A stretch of 64,000 nt of DNA from Heterodera schachtii (lineage: Eukaryota; Nematoda; Chromadorea; Rhabditida; Heteroderidae), in NCBI GenBank assembly GCA_023374025.1, contig SIJG01000003.1, positions 2,386,416 to 2,450,415 of the forward strand. Direction: 5' to 3'. Positions 1 to 11,200 of the stretch are shown piece by piece. The notes under the pieces were generated by a model. That model had not been told where the DNA came from, did not search any database, and saw nothing but the letters and a program-made list of their open reading frames with translations. Each line of letters starts with the position of its first letter. Position 1 is the stretch's first letter. A program made the position numbers and the translations under genes.

Positions 1-1376
1 GTCTCCATAAGCATTTCCTGAGTCGGCCAAATGTTGAGGTGGTCGTAGACAAATTGTGCCAACAGAATTCTGTTGGTATCCAACTGAACATGGCTTGTCT
101 TCTCGGCCCGGGCCTTGACACCAGCCGAACAAACTCAAACGGAATCATTTTTGATTTATTCGCCAAAAGTCTTAACCTTCCGGCACACCAAAACTGCCCA
201 ACGAATTGCCTCTCTCCATTTTATTGGATTCGACGGAATCTGTGCGTTTGTCCGTGCCCACAAAAATGTCCGACTGTCGACGTTTTGAGTCGGCAGTGCT
301 GTCCAATTTGGACAAAGTTCCTTCCACAGACGCTCCACTCACATCGAAAAGCTAAAAAATTCAAGGGTAAAGTAAGTGGGACCGATTGCCCAAAAATTAC
401 CATCCCAATTTGACTCGCATTCGGCAATTCATCCAGCATTTCTCCCTTGACACTCAGCTCTTCACTGAAACTGGCCTCTCGGGAAGAGTTGTGCGGGAAT
501 TTGGCCATAAAACGGTCAATGCCACGTGGCGACCTCAGGGGTCTGTAAATTTTGGATTGGGCTTCTGAAAGCATGTAATGTCTTTTACTTGGGTGGACTT
601 TTGGACTCGCGAGGGCTTCTCAGCTCCGGCACGCAATTCATCGTTCTCAGTTTGAGCAGCGCTTCGCTGGCCGAGTCCCTCCTCAGTTTGCCCATGCTGT
701 CCCGGGCACTGGTGCTCATCGAATTGCTACGCAACGACAGAATGGAGTGCAGCGACTTCTCCGACGGTTTGAAGGTGGAAACGACGTCCTCCGAAAACAC
801 TTCTTCCGCAATCGAATCGTCCGTCTGTTGTTGTTGCTGATGTTCGGCGACGAGTTCCATGGCGACCACCATTCCCTTCCCAGATGACACGGTGGAAACG
901 GAGGAGTTTGGCACGAGCTCCAGATGACTAAACTCAAAAAAATTGTATGAGACCAAATTTAGTGTATTTAGACGTTTAAATTTAGTAAAAACAACGTACA
1001 ATCGCGACGCATTTTCGACGGCGTTTTTCCCGTTGACAATTTGCTGGAGTTTCGCTTGCAGAATTCGCGTTTCCCTCTGCAATTGGCCAATCTCCACGTA
1101 ATGCTTCGCCATCATTCCCTCAATTTAAAATGGTAAAATTGAAATTTAACTTCGATTTCCCACTTTGTCCGCATTTCCCCGCTTAAAGTCCGACTTAATC
1201 TTCCGTTTGGCTTCGTCAAATTCGTCCATCAATGCTTTGAATTTTGTTTGACCATTTTTCTTCTCAACCGCTGGCATTCCCTTCCTTTTGGCGTGCAGCA
1301 AAAACACGCGAACTTTCATATGCTCTCTGAGCGTTTCGATGTGCTTTCTCATCAATTCCCTGCATTCCATCCGCAT
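1..1376 (-). CDS. coiled-coil, serine-rich protein (3' end outside window)
   Basis: Six exons read in phase on the minus strand: about 1376-1164, 1118-1000, 927-589, 542-401, 351-177 and 133-1, with GT and AG at each junction. The first exon is rich in charged helix (EFDEAKRKIKSDFKRG) and the second continues a coiled coil (IGQLQRETRILQAKLQQI). A Ser-rich, Gln-containing middle follows (SLRSNSMSTSARDSMGKLRR), then a helical stretch near the window edge (QLDTNRILLAQFVYDHLNIW). No stop is reached, so the C-terminus lies left of base 1. The start is taken as the ATG at 1376; no clear acceptor is visible upstream, so an earlier exon is possible. I do not recognise the family. The coiled coil followed by phosphosite-like serine runs suggests a scaffold or trafficking protein, but that is a guess. 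Confidence 0.65.
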
Positions 1377-1379
1377 TTA

Positions 1380-2790
1380 ATTAAAATCCTTTGATTTAAT
1401 TGAGTAAATGTTAATAGTATCGGTAATAGTGAAGCTGGTGCCCCCCCTTTTTGGAATAAAAAATTTGTTCTTCTAAAAAGTCGTGAAAACACATTTTATG
1501 GGGTTTTGAGGGTCGCTGATCACGAATATGACATTCATTTCGATCAATTTCGAACCCCGACCCGAATTCGAACGAAAAGTCAAAAGTTCATATTTTCCCA
1601 TTTTTAGTCTAAGAATGTTTAAATGACCTTTTACTGAAGCACTAATGATATTCAGTTCGTTTTCGTGTATTTAAACAAAGTTTGAACAAAAATCTGAAAA
1701 TTTTGAATTTTCGACTTTTTGTTCGAACTCTCGTCCGGGATTCGGAATTGATCGAAGTGAATGTCATATTCATAATCTACGACCCTCAAAACCCCATAAG
1801 ACATGTTTTCATGACTTTTAGAAGAAAAAATTTTTTGTTCCAAAAAGGGGGGGGGGGGCACCAGCGGGTGTACTATAGTCAACCCCCGGAAAAAATGGCA
1901 CAAATGATATACCAATCGATTCGTCTCGAGGAGCTATGCACGAAAAAGTAGGTCTCCAGGTGCGGAAATGCCAAAAAACCGGTTTTTGAACCGGTTCAAA
2001 ACTCGAAAAATTGAGAGAACTTTTTTTTAACGACGAGCCCTGACAAATTTGGTACCATTTGAAAGCTCTTGACGAGCTTAATCTAAAAATCAGGAAATAA
2101 AGTCGAACCGATGCCATCTCAACACTGGAACTCAGTTGTCCCAGTGCCTAGATGGCATCGGTTCGAATTTATACATTGTTTTTTAGACTTAGCTGATCAA
2201 GAGCTTTCGAACGAACCAAATTTGTCCGATTTGGCTTGTTTTATAAGGTCAGGAGCCCCCCTTTTCACTCAAATTTTCGAGTTTTGAACCGGTTCAAAAA
2301 CCGGTTTTTTGGCATTTCCGCACCTGGAGACCTACTTTTTCGTGCATAGCTCCTCGAGACGAATCGATTGGTATACCATTTATGCCATTTTTTTGCGGGG
2401 GATTGACTATAGTATATCCGCACCAGCTTCACTATTACCATACCATAGTATCTTTTCTCCTAACTCATAAAAGCCAAATAATCATGGTATTTTATTCACT
2501 GTTTTTTCTTCAAATTAGATAAAAATATCTTCATTTGATAAATAAAATCTTCATTGAATTTTGGGCAATTTTTGAGCAATACAATAAACGGTCATCTGAA
2601 AATGTTCATTTTTTGTCATGCATCAGTTTGAATTGAAAAGAATCTCGCAAGAGAATGCAATAAGTTTGGCGTTTTGTCTTGAATTTCTTAAAAAAATGAT
2701 TTTGGTTGGGCGGTTGAATGAGGTATTTTCAAAATCCTGCTGAAATCTCCCTTGAAATCAATTAAAGATTTTCTTATGTTATTTTAACGC
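1380..2790. other. intergenic region between divergent genes, filled by a fold-back repeat
   Basis: No coding exon is supported here. The left two thirds is the nested inverted repeat described separately. The rest (2441-2790) is AT-rich and should contain the 5' signals of the plus-strand macro-domain gene and of the minus-strand coiled-coil gene. Confidence 0.6.
1420..2440. mobile_element. nested fold-back element (MITE-like) with TA flanks
   Basis: The ends are inverted copies: GGTAATAGTGAAGCTGGTGC near 1422 and its complement ending near 2440, each flanked by TA. A long hairpin runs from about 1865 to 2430 with its centre near 2135; its arms share the sequence around CGAATCGATTGGTATACC and an ACCGGTTTTTGAACCGGTTC block. 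A second, smaller hairpin (about 1441-1858) is inserted in the left arm. It has its own arms and poly-C and poly-G ends, so two elements appear nested. No transposase frame is present. The TA flank fits a Tc1/mariner-type MITE, but the family assignment is inference. Confidence 0.7.
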
Positions 2791-2793
2791 GTA

Positions 2794-4228
2794 ATGGCAA
2801 AAAATCAGCGATCGTTGTTCCGTGGAAAAGTGATTGTCTGCCGCGAATCCATTGAGGAGGTGAACAGCGACTGTTTCATCAATTTTAGCTGTCCCAACAT
2901 TTTGTCTGGTACCGAGTCTTTTAAACGAATTCACGACCTTGCGGGGCCTGAGGTATTCTTATAAATATTATTATTATTTTTTTATTAAAGCAGTGCTCGT
3001 AAGTTGGTGTTAACTAAAATATTGCGAAGGGTCTCGAGGGGGGGGGGGGGGTCAGTGGTCATGTGAACTAATAATGAACTAATAATTAATTTTTGTATTT
3101 TATGCCATTTTTTGCCTTTAATCGTAACTTGCTTTAAGTTGGCACACGAATGTGAGAAATTTCTTCACATTTTTCCCACCTCTTCACGCGTTACGTCATC
3201 TTTTCTGGCCACCAATTTTAAATGTGCGTAGTTTTTAAATTTAACAATTTTCACACATTACCGCATAATGCCAATGCATTTGCTTAAGTTATTGTTCACA
3301 CCGTTGTGCCAAATCCGCTGGACTTCACACGATTAATCGACATGAAAAAAGTTTACATTTGTATTCGAAATTCACTTGAGTTGGCTGTAGAGGAAGGAGC
3401 CAAAACAATTGTGAGTTTTCCTTTTTAAACATTTTTAAATTACTTCCTTGGGATTGTCTTTTAGTCAAAAAATTCACACTATCTGTCCAGCTATAGTGGA
3501 AATGCGAAAACGTGAAATGAAATGAAACCAATTTTTATGAGTAAACTATATGGATCAGTCAGATATATTGCTGTTAGAATCTTTTGCCAGAGATTTGCAC
3601 CTGCCTATACCTAATATCTTTTTTTAATCTAATTTTTTCAATGGGGATTAGACATATTATTAGAGTACTTTTGAAACAATTGTTAGCTGTTCAAACTTAC
3701 AATTTAAATTTACAACATTTTCAGGCATTTCCCTGTCATTTTCCCGGGCTTAGTCCGCGAGTCGCATGTGAGCTTATCCTCCGCATTTTCACTGTTTGGA
3801 TCCATCGGTGCAAGTATTCTGACGAGGTATAGTAATTTTGTCCTACTATTAAAAGTAATTTGTCAATCAGAAATAAATTGTTGTACAATTTACACTTATT
3901 TGCAGCCTTTAAAATTGCTTATTAAATTGACTAACATTACGAAACACTAAAAAAACAAATCGAGTCAAAATTTAATCTTTCTGTTCTTTTAATGGCATTA
4001 TTTGAATAATCGGAATTAACTTTAAATAATTCTTTGTTTGCTTTTTAGCTGACTGAAATCAAAATCACCTGCGACTTTGAGCCCATTTTTCACCAATTTG
4101 TGCAGTCCGCTCGCTCTCTGTACGAAGAGGCGAACACAATTGGGCACAAATTCGTGCCTGCATTCGCTCAACAACACGCGGCTTACATTCACAACCGGTC
4201 AGTTTGCAGCAATGGATCAACGATTTAA
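2794..4228 (+). CDS. degenerate macro-domain protein
   Basis: Five exons (2794-2952, 3139-3223, 3289-3410, 3725-3826, 4049-4228) join in frame. The order matches a macro domain: a first strand and loop ending in RIHDLAGPE (family pattern IHRAAGP), then TSSFLATNFKFIVHTVVP (family TxGYxLPxxxVIHTVGP), then IRNSLELAVEEGAKTIAFP (family NSLxLAxExxxxSIAFP), then a C-terminal strand and helix LTEIKITCDFEPIFHQF. Macro domains bind or hydrolyse ADP-ribose. Here the Asn-rich NAAN motif is replaced by NFSC, and the glycine-rich loop before IH is reduced to one glycine, so hydrolase activity is doubtful. Two acceptors are TTAAG rather than TTCAG. The stop lies 90 bp before the next gene on the same strand. 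Confidence 0.85.
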
Positions 4229-4318
4229 TTCTGGCTTATTTGTATTATACATTTTCTTTATTTTTGGGGATTTATCGAGGAAAAATTAATTTAAAAATTT
4301 AAAAAAAATAGAACAAAG

Positions 4319-5289
4319 ATGGACCGCCCTCGGCGAAATCGTCTCCGTCGACTCTACGAGTTTCCACCGCCGGACGCACCACAGGTGCGCTTGGAATTGT
4401 CCGCCAAATTGGCACCGACAATTTTGGTGCTTGACGATGAACATGGGATGAAACGCCAGTATCGGCTGACCAACAGAAGTCGTGACGGGCGCAAGCTGTA
4501 CTTTCGCTGTTCACGCTGTGACACACTGATCAAGAAGGACGGGCATCAATTCGGGGTAAATTTTACGCGCTTTCATTCATTCGATTGGAGTTTTAATTGA
4601 ATATTGAGATGTTCAATGTCACATTTTTGCGCTTTATGATTGCCACTTAAATTTTGTCAGATCCGTGCCAAACTCATTGTTGAGGACGGTCACATTGTCA
4701 GTGAGCGTTTTCCTCAGCATCATCCATTGTGTGTGCCTAAACCGCTCGAGGAGGTGCTCGTTCAGCAGGTGGACCGCACTTCGCGACGGGAAGTTAAGGA
4801 CGGATATTTGCTGCCGCAGGATGCGTACAGAAAAGGCACGGCACATTGGGAGTGGAACCATCAATGCTTGCCCCCTTCCGATTTTGTTAGCGCTCGACCG
4901 AATGCGTTTTGAGGCTCGTCAGTTGGGCATGGCGGTGGAAGAGTGCTTTCCGGATTGGCCAAAGCTTCGGCAACAGTACTGTCGCATTCGGAAGCAAGCA
5001 GTCAGAGAGCGCATGCAGCGCAATTGGGAGATGATGGTGATGATGCACGGCGGAGAGAGAATGATCGACGAAGACTATGACGGGCAGGAGCAATATTACG
5101 ACGGAGCAGGTGCCATCCTTTTTTCAAAAATATATAGTTTTTGCGGGAATAAAATGCAATTTCTTATTGAAAATTCAATTTATTTTAGACTTTTCCTACG
5201 GTCGGCAATTGCAACAAAAACATCGAATGCCGCCTGACATTGACATGGACGTCGATGTGGAGGACGACGGCGATGGAAATTTGCGCTGA
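4319..5289 (+). CDS. FLYWCH-like zinc-finger protein
   Basis: Exons 4319-4555, 4661-5109 and 5189-5289. The first two encode a compact CCHH module: YRLTNRSRDGRKLYFRCSRC, then KLIVEDGHIVSE and FPQHHPLC. The spacing of two Cys, a basic strand and a His-His pair is that of FLYWCH/MULE-type zinc fingers, which are common in nematodes and bind DNA. The C-terminus is acidic (DMDVDVEDDGDG). Within exon 2 the frame has to shift by one base near 4870-4890: up to HWEWNHQ one frame is coding, and from LDRMRFEARQLG onward the next frame is. I found no GT-AG pair that explains this, so an assembly indel or a real frameshift mutation is likely. It is second in a run of close plus-strand genes; an AG lies just before the ATG (AATAGAACAAAG). 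Confidence 0.65.
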
Positions 5290-5472
5290 ATGAGACAAGA
5301 AAAGGGAAATATTCAGCTTTTTCTTTTGACTATTTGTTTTGGTATTTTTTGTAAATGCATAAAACTGTTTATACTTTTTCTTTTTTGAATCCTCAAAGGT
5401 TATTTCCCATAATTATCTTTTTTAGTTTTAATGATAAAAGAAATTTTTAATTTAAACTTTTTTAAATTGCAG

Positions 5473-7344
5473 ATGAACCGATTAACAAAAATCCAATCGT
5501 TGAACAAAATCAATGAACGGGAGCTGAGCCTGGGCATTTCTGGCGATTTGGGCAAATCGTGGCACCAAAAATACGCCGATTCGGCATGGATTTACGTGGG
5601 CAATTTGCCGTACGACCTCAACGAAGGCGATGTGCTGGCAGTTTTTTCTCAGTATGAATTTTGACTGTTTCTCTATAATATTTTACATTTTCGAGTAACT
5701 TTGACAAAATTGCTACCTTTTTTAGGTATGGAGAGATAGTGAACGTGAACCTTGGTGAGGGATTGGAAAACGGGCAAATCCAAGGGCTTCTGCTTCCTGT
5801 GTTACCAAGACCAACGCTCCACGGTGCTGGCGGTGGACAATTTCAACGGCATCAAGCTGGTCGGACGGGTCATCCAAGTGGACCATTGTGAAAACTACAA
5901 AATACCCAAGTGTGTATTGATGGGAGTAAATCCTGAATATTGTTTAACACATATTTCCTGCCTAATTCCAATAAGGATTCGCACAAAAAAGTCAGAATGA
6001 AATTTTACTTTATGCCCAAACGGCACTGAAAAAAAATTGCTAGGGCAAAATGCCACTTACAATTAGAAACTATTTTATAACAAATGTATTTAAAGGTTTC
6101 GTGAGGACGTGCCGGAGGAAATTCGCCGCATTTGGGAGGAGGGTTGCGCCCCGAAGCCGCTGAACGTGCCCGAGCAAACTTTGGAGGCGGAAGCGCGCCA
6201 GGAACGGCGTGAGCGCAAGCGCAAAATGCAACGCATGGAGGAACTGATCGAGTTGGGCGCGGGCGAAGTGTCGCGCGAGTTGCGCAAGGCGCGCAAAACC
6301 GCACGCCGCGAGCGAAAGCAGCTGAAGCGAATGATGCGCAGGGAGCGTGAGCAAGGCTCGCGCACGCCGGAGGAAGAACGCGGTCGGGCGGACGACGAGG
6401 GACGCTGGGACTTGCGCAAGAAGAACCTGGACGATATGGACATGCTTGATGTGAGTCGACACATTTTATTTTATATTTACCAAGAGAGTCCAAAAAATCA
6501 AAATATGACTGAAAATTCTAACAGTGTTCCTCTCATGTCATTTTAAAAAATCTTTGTTCGGTATTTTTTTTTTTACAATACCTGGGTATTGATGGGTTGG
6601 TTTCTCAATCTAAGTTCCAGTGAAAGGGGTTCGAAAATTTTTTGACTCTTACAATTAGGACCCCAAAAAAAATCTTTCAGTTCTAATTTGGTTGGGTACT
6701 TTCCTATTTTGAAGACACACCCCATTTTAAATGCAACAAAGAGCGTTTAGATATGGATAAATTAAAAATGGAACGACTGAAGTTGGACTCTTATTTATGC
6801 GAGTTTTGCGACGTAACGTCGGTGCATTTGAGGAAATTTTGGCGGAAATTGTTGCTGCTTTTATGCTTCCAAAATAAGTCTATTGATATTAAACGCTCTT
6901 TGTTGCATTTTTTAAAAATGGGATATGCCTTTAAAACAGGAAAGTACCCTAATTTGTTTGAATTTTAGGAACGGCATTTTTTATATTTTATGCTCAAAAT
7001 TTGTTGAAAAATTAATTCGATTTTTCAAAAAAAAAAAAAATTTTTTTTTAAATTTCACTTTGCTTTTGGCATTTCCTTTTTTAATCCTTTATTTCATTTT
7101 TCTGGTCTTTAAGGATGCCAAATTCTACGGCCAAAATGACCACTTCAACTTTGGCAAGAAGCGCAAAGAAGTGCCGGCCGGTCCAACCCACAACATTCGG
7201 CCCGACTTTGACAAGGCGGATTGGCGAGACATTGAAATATTCAAACATGTGCGCGAATACGAGCGGAAGACGAAGGGGGACAAGGAGGTGCACTGGAAGG
7301 AGGAGGAACACTTTGTGCCGAACAGAATGAAGGGGGGCAAATGA
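5473..7344 (+). CDS. RBMX2: RBMX2/Ist3 RNA-binding splicing factor
   Basis: Four exons: 5473-5651, 5726-5909, 6096-6450, 7114-7344. The N-terminal half is an RRM very close to RBMX2 (yeast Ist3, part of the RES complex on the U2 snRNP): [23 protein letters not shown]2 [12 protein letters not shown]1 SKGFCFLCY and [11 protein letters not shown]. After the RRM come a long charged helix of Arg, Glu and Lys and a conserved-looking tail ([16 protein letters not shown]). A TTGCAG sits directly against the ATG, as expected for trans-splicing. Exon 2 needs a one-base shift at about 5750 (YGEIVNVN in one frame, [10 protein letters not shown] in the next), probably an indel in the assembly. The third intron (6451-7113) holds an inverted repeat. 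Identity is secure from the RRM. Confidence 0.93.
6683..6962. repeat. inverted repeat (MITE-like) in RBMX2 intron 3
   Basis: Arms of about 75 bp face each other: 6683-6753, containing GGGTACTTTCC and ATGCAACAAAGAGCGTTTA, and the complementary copy at 6885-6962, separated by about 130 bp. No reading frame of note. The two arms match well but not perfectly. Confidence 0.65.
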
Positions 7345-7671
7345 CGGATGAATCATTTGCAATTGAATGAATCGATCGATCAAAAGGAATTTTGTCGAAA
7401 ATGCTCATTAATCAGAGTCTTGGGCTTATGTAAGCAAACGAAAACCCCAATATTGATTTTCGATCGTATATTTTTGAATCCGTTGACAATTGCATTATTT
7501 TTCTATCAATCTTTGTATCATAGCAAAATTCCATTTGTTATTCATTTTCCTTATGTGTGTTCAATTTAAAGGTTGGTATGGTCTCCCTTTTTATTTCTTT
7601 ACACTATAATTGTGATGAGAGTTTATTGGAACGCTTAATTTAATGTCATTTGCATAATTTATTCAACGAAA

Positions 7672-8023
7672 ATGTCTTTTGCCTATGGAAAGTCCATTCA
7701 GCAGAATGGTGGTCCCAACCGTGTCACATTCATTCTGCGAAAAGGTGCAATTTTCTTCACTGGGATGGTTATTGGAACAGTCGTTGTTTTTGTATGTTTT
7801 CAAAAAACAAATTGTTCTTCAGGTTTAAACATTGTTGTTGCTTCAGAAGGCATTTAAGCCAACGCGTCCCTTCGAAGAAGCGGCAGAACGTGGCAAAAGG
7901 GAGCTGCTGGAGAAATACACCGAGGAGTACAACGCGTTACAGGAAGAGCTGAGGCAGGCGGAAGAGCAGCAGCGGAACGGAGGAATGCCGAAGAGGCGGA
8001 AGCGAGAAAGGCTTAGCCGATGA
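7672..8023 (+). CDS. small single-pass membrane protein
   Basis: Two exons, 7672-7791 and 7847-8023, give a protein of about 98 residues. Residues about 22-40 are one hydrophobic helix (GAIFFTGMVIGTVVVF) after a polar N-terminus with glycine. The second exon is a charged, Glu-rich helix (EKYTEEYNALQEELRQAEEQ) ending in a basic tail (KRRKRERLSR). An AATAAA follows the stop directly. I do not recognise the family; size and layout resemble small mitochondrial or ER membrane proteins. It lies 327 bp after RBMX2 and 188 bp before the next gene, all on the plus strand. Confidence 0.6.
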
Positions 8024-8024
8024 C

Positions 8025-8030
8025 AATAAA
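8025..8030 (+). terminator. poly(A) signal AATAAA
   Basis: Canonical AATAAA two bases after the stop codon of the small membrane protein gene. Confidence 0.6.
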
Positions 8031-8211
8031 GATCAATTTGGGGGGGGGGATTAAGAACCTTTTGAAGTAGGATCACATTGCTAATTAAATACATTTTGAA
8101 TTTCACATTTGTTCGTTACAGTAATTGTGTTGGATCAACGAAAGTACTGTACTTTTGTGCGCTGTTAATTTTTTTGTTTGTTTGTTTACGGAAGTGCCAA
8201 CAATACTCGGG

Positions 8212-11200
8212 ATGCCAATGGTGCAAGTCAAGGAAGAACCTCAGGTAGACCTTTATTACAGTTTCTCTTGATTTCGACACCGTTTTTGAATTTACGTCAG
8301 AGTTAAACTGTTGTAATTTTGTTAAAACATTTAAGAGCGCTATTCGGTGCTTAAATTGCCATGAGAAAATAGGTGTGGGGTAACAAATCCGAAAAATGCC
8401 GTTGTTTTTGATTTCATACTTCTAATAAACTAAAATTTTTCTACAGGAGTTGATCGAGTTGGGTGAAAGTGATGACAATGGGGACAATGCGTTCATGTTC
8501 GACATTGACGAGGAAGCAAACCGGTCGATGATCGAGACTTTGCGCCGACGGCGTAACCGTCGCAGCGCGTCGGTCAGCAGTCAGCCGCGCTTTGGTCCGC
8601 TCACTGATGCGCTGAGCCCCGCCCGTTTTGGCACTCCGACGAATGCGTCGCGGGTGAGCAGTGAATTTTGGTTAGAAAAGTTTGGAGAATTTGCAAAAAA
8701 TTAATTTATGGTTCCATAGAAATATTTTTTGGCAAAAAATCTATAGTTTGAACTTCTCACAATTACTTTAATTATCAGTTTATCTCTTAAAAGACGAATT
8801 GTTCATGCAAATTCACTTGAATAGCTCACAATCTGTGACGACGAAGACAGCGATGCGGAGCCGGTGCAGACGAAGGCCGATTTTGTGCATGCCGTGCTCA
8901 CCGCAGTGCAATTGGCCCGGCTCCGCAAATACTTGAATTTTGAACAGCTTCACGACCTGGTTGCCGGGAACGCCTTCGTCCGTTTGCTCTGTGGTGCACA
9001 AAAGAAGGTGAAGCAGTACTAATTAGCACCCCATTAGTAACTAATTATCTCATTCTCCTTCAGATTGATCAAATTGTGGGCATTTTGTGTTGCGATGAGC
9101 CGTACGAGTGCGACTTGCTGGACACCAAGTTCGACATGCGTTTCCAGATGCTTTGGTCCGGCGTGTGTCGGCTCACGCAAATCGCCGCACAACCGGCGGA
9201 AGAGATGGCGGACAACGAATTTGATCGATGGAAGGAAGAGATGCATAAAAGGGTATAACAATCTCTCTTTTTTGTTCGTTTTTTGGGAACTTGGCCAAAC
9301 ACTTGTAGTTTCGTTGTCAGAGAATGGCATTTTTTAAACCCCACCTTCGAAAAAAAATTTTCAAAAATTAAAAATTTTACTTGAATTAATTCCAGCGACT
9401 TAAACTCCCAACGTTGGAATTTGTGGCGGAGAACAGTGCAGAATTTTCCAAGGCGTTAGCTCAGATTGAAATGGAACATTCGTCTGATGCTGACTTTCCT
9501 GCGCTGGTAGTACGTCTCGACCAACAGGAAGATGTACATTTAATTGAAATAACATTTTAAATTCTTTAATTTTTTTTTTGAAGGATCTTATGCCTGCCGG
9601 ATGTTTCAGTGAAACTGACGAGGAGACGGACGAAACTGACGAAACCCAAAAGGTTGGCGATGAGTAAGAATTTAATTTGCTGAAAAAAAGTTTTGAATTC
9701 CCTTCAATTTCAGCGTCATTCCTCCCTCTGTGCATCGCCGACACACAGTGTTCCTCCTCGTCCCTCTTCTCGTGCTGCCGCGTCTTCGTCCACGGAACCC
9801 CCGCGGGCGGCCAATTCATCGCCACAGGCGACCATTTTGCCTCATCAATCAACGCAAACACCTGGTGACCCGCCGGTCGAGTCGGCTAAGGACGTGCAGG
9901 GGGCGCTGCTCTTGCGTGAGCGTCTGATCGCTTTATACACCAGGCGGGTGGCTAGTGCAAAAAATTTAAAATAGGGAATCGCAAGACTGAGTTTTTTCGG
10001 ATATTGCTACGGGTCGAGAATGAGTCGAACTTTGGGTCGGTCGGGCGAAAAACTTCGAGTTGTAAAAAACCTTGATTTCTGATAACGCGGCAAACCTGAC
10101 ACTTGTCTGACAATTGACAAAATGCCATTTTAATCATATCGTAGTAAATGACAGTTCATTGTTCAGCAACCCTTTCGATCAGTTTGGACGTGCGGTGACC
10201 GGCTGTTTCGTGCGGATCAACACGGGCCAATTGGGGTACAAAGTAAGTGCCATAAGTCTTTTTTTCTTTTTTTTATTGACCTTGTTAAGCTTGACCAATT
10301 GGACATGGTGTCGGAGACGGCGATGGATTCGTACACGCTTAAGGGGGACCGCCAGTGCCGTGTCATTTTGCACCTCACACTGCACGGGCGCCGTCGAATC
10401 AATGCGGTGGCATTTGCGTCGTGCCGAGGCAACACACAGACGGACGCGGAGTTTCACGAATGGCACTTATTAATGACGCAAAAGGTTGTATATTGGAAAA
10501 TTTTTGAGAGCGGAGGAAAGGGGCCAACAATCCTCGACCCACTCCCCCAGGCCCCGTAGCCACAAAAAATTTTGGAGGGCCGAAGACATTTTTTGGGCTC
10601 TTCGGCCAAAAAAATTTTTTGTTTACAGCGTTATTTTTCAAAATACGCCAATTTTGAATATATTTTATTTTCTATCAGTTCTAGCTGACAATGAATAAAA
10701 AAGGAATTTTAAATTTATAAAATTATAATTTTCAGCGCATTTCTTTGCCTTCCAAGCGATTTGTCGCCTTAAAGGTTGGCCAATTGACAGCGTTCAGTGC
10801 CGAAAAGGAGAAGCCGCCACTCCCGAGAAGTTCGGCTACGGCACCACATGAACAACTACCGCAGCAAAAAGATTCTTCAATTTCCACTGCTGCTGATGCT
10901 TTCGAAGAAAATGTTGCCAATGGGCAGACCAATGAGAAGAATGACGATGATGATGTACAGCTTGTGAACGAGGAAGGAAATGAACAAAAGTAAAAGTGAA
11001 AACCAATGCAAAGGATGGGATGGTTCCAGAATTGAGAATTTTTTTGGGGTTTGGGGAATTCTCTCTAAAAAACTTCTTCCCCGTTCTTTGGCATGCCCAA
11101 TACTTTTTAAATTTGCCAAAAATCTTTGATACAATTTTGCTGTTTCGATTTTATCTAAAATACCCCTTAATTTCAGTAGCAAATTGACGTCCGACGATTT

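Noticed and set aside
1682..2117. Frames on both strands inside the fold-back element
   Set aside because: Mirror-image products of the hairpin; no transposase motif.
6005..6493. 162-residue minus-strand frame, rich in Ala/Pro/Arg
   Set aside because: Shadow of the Glu/Arg-rich RBMX2 exon 3 on the other strand.
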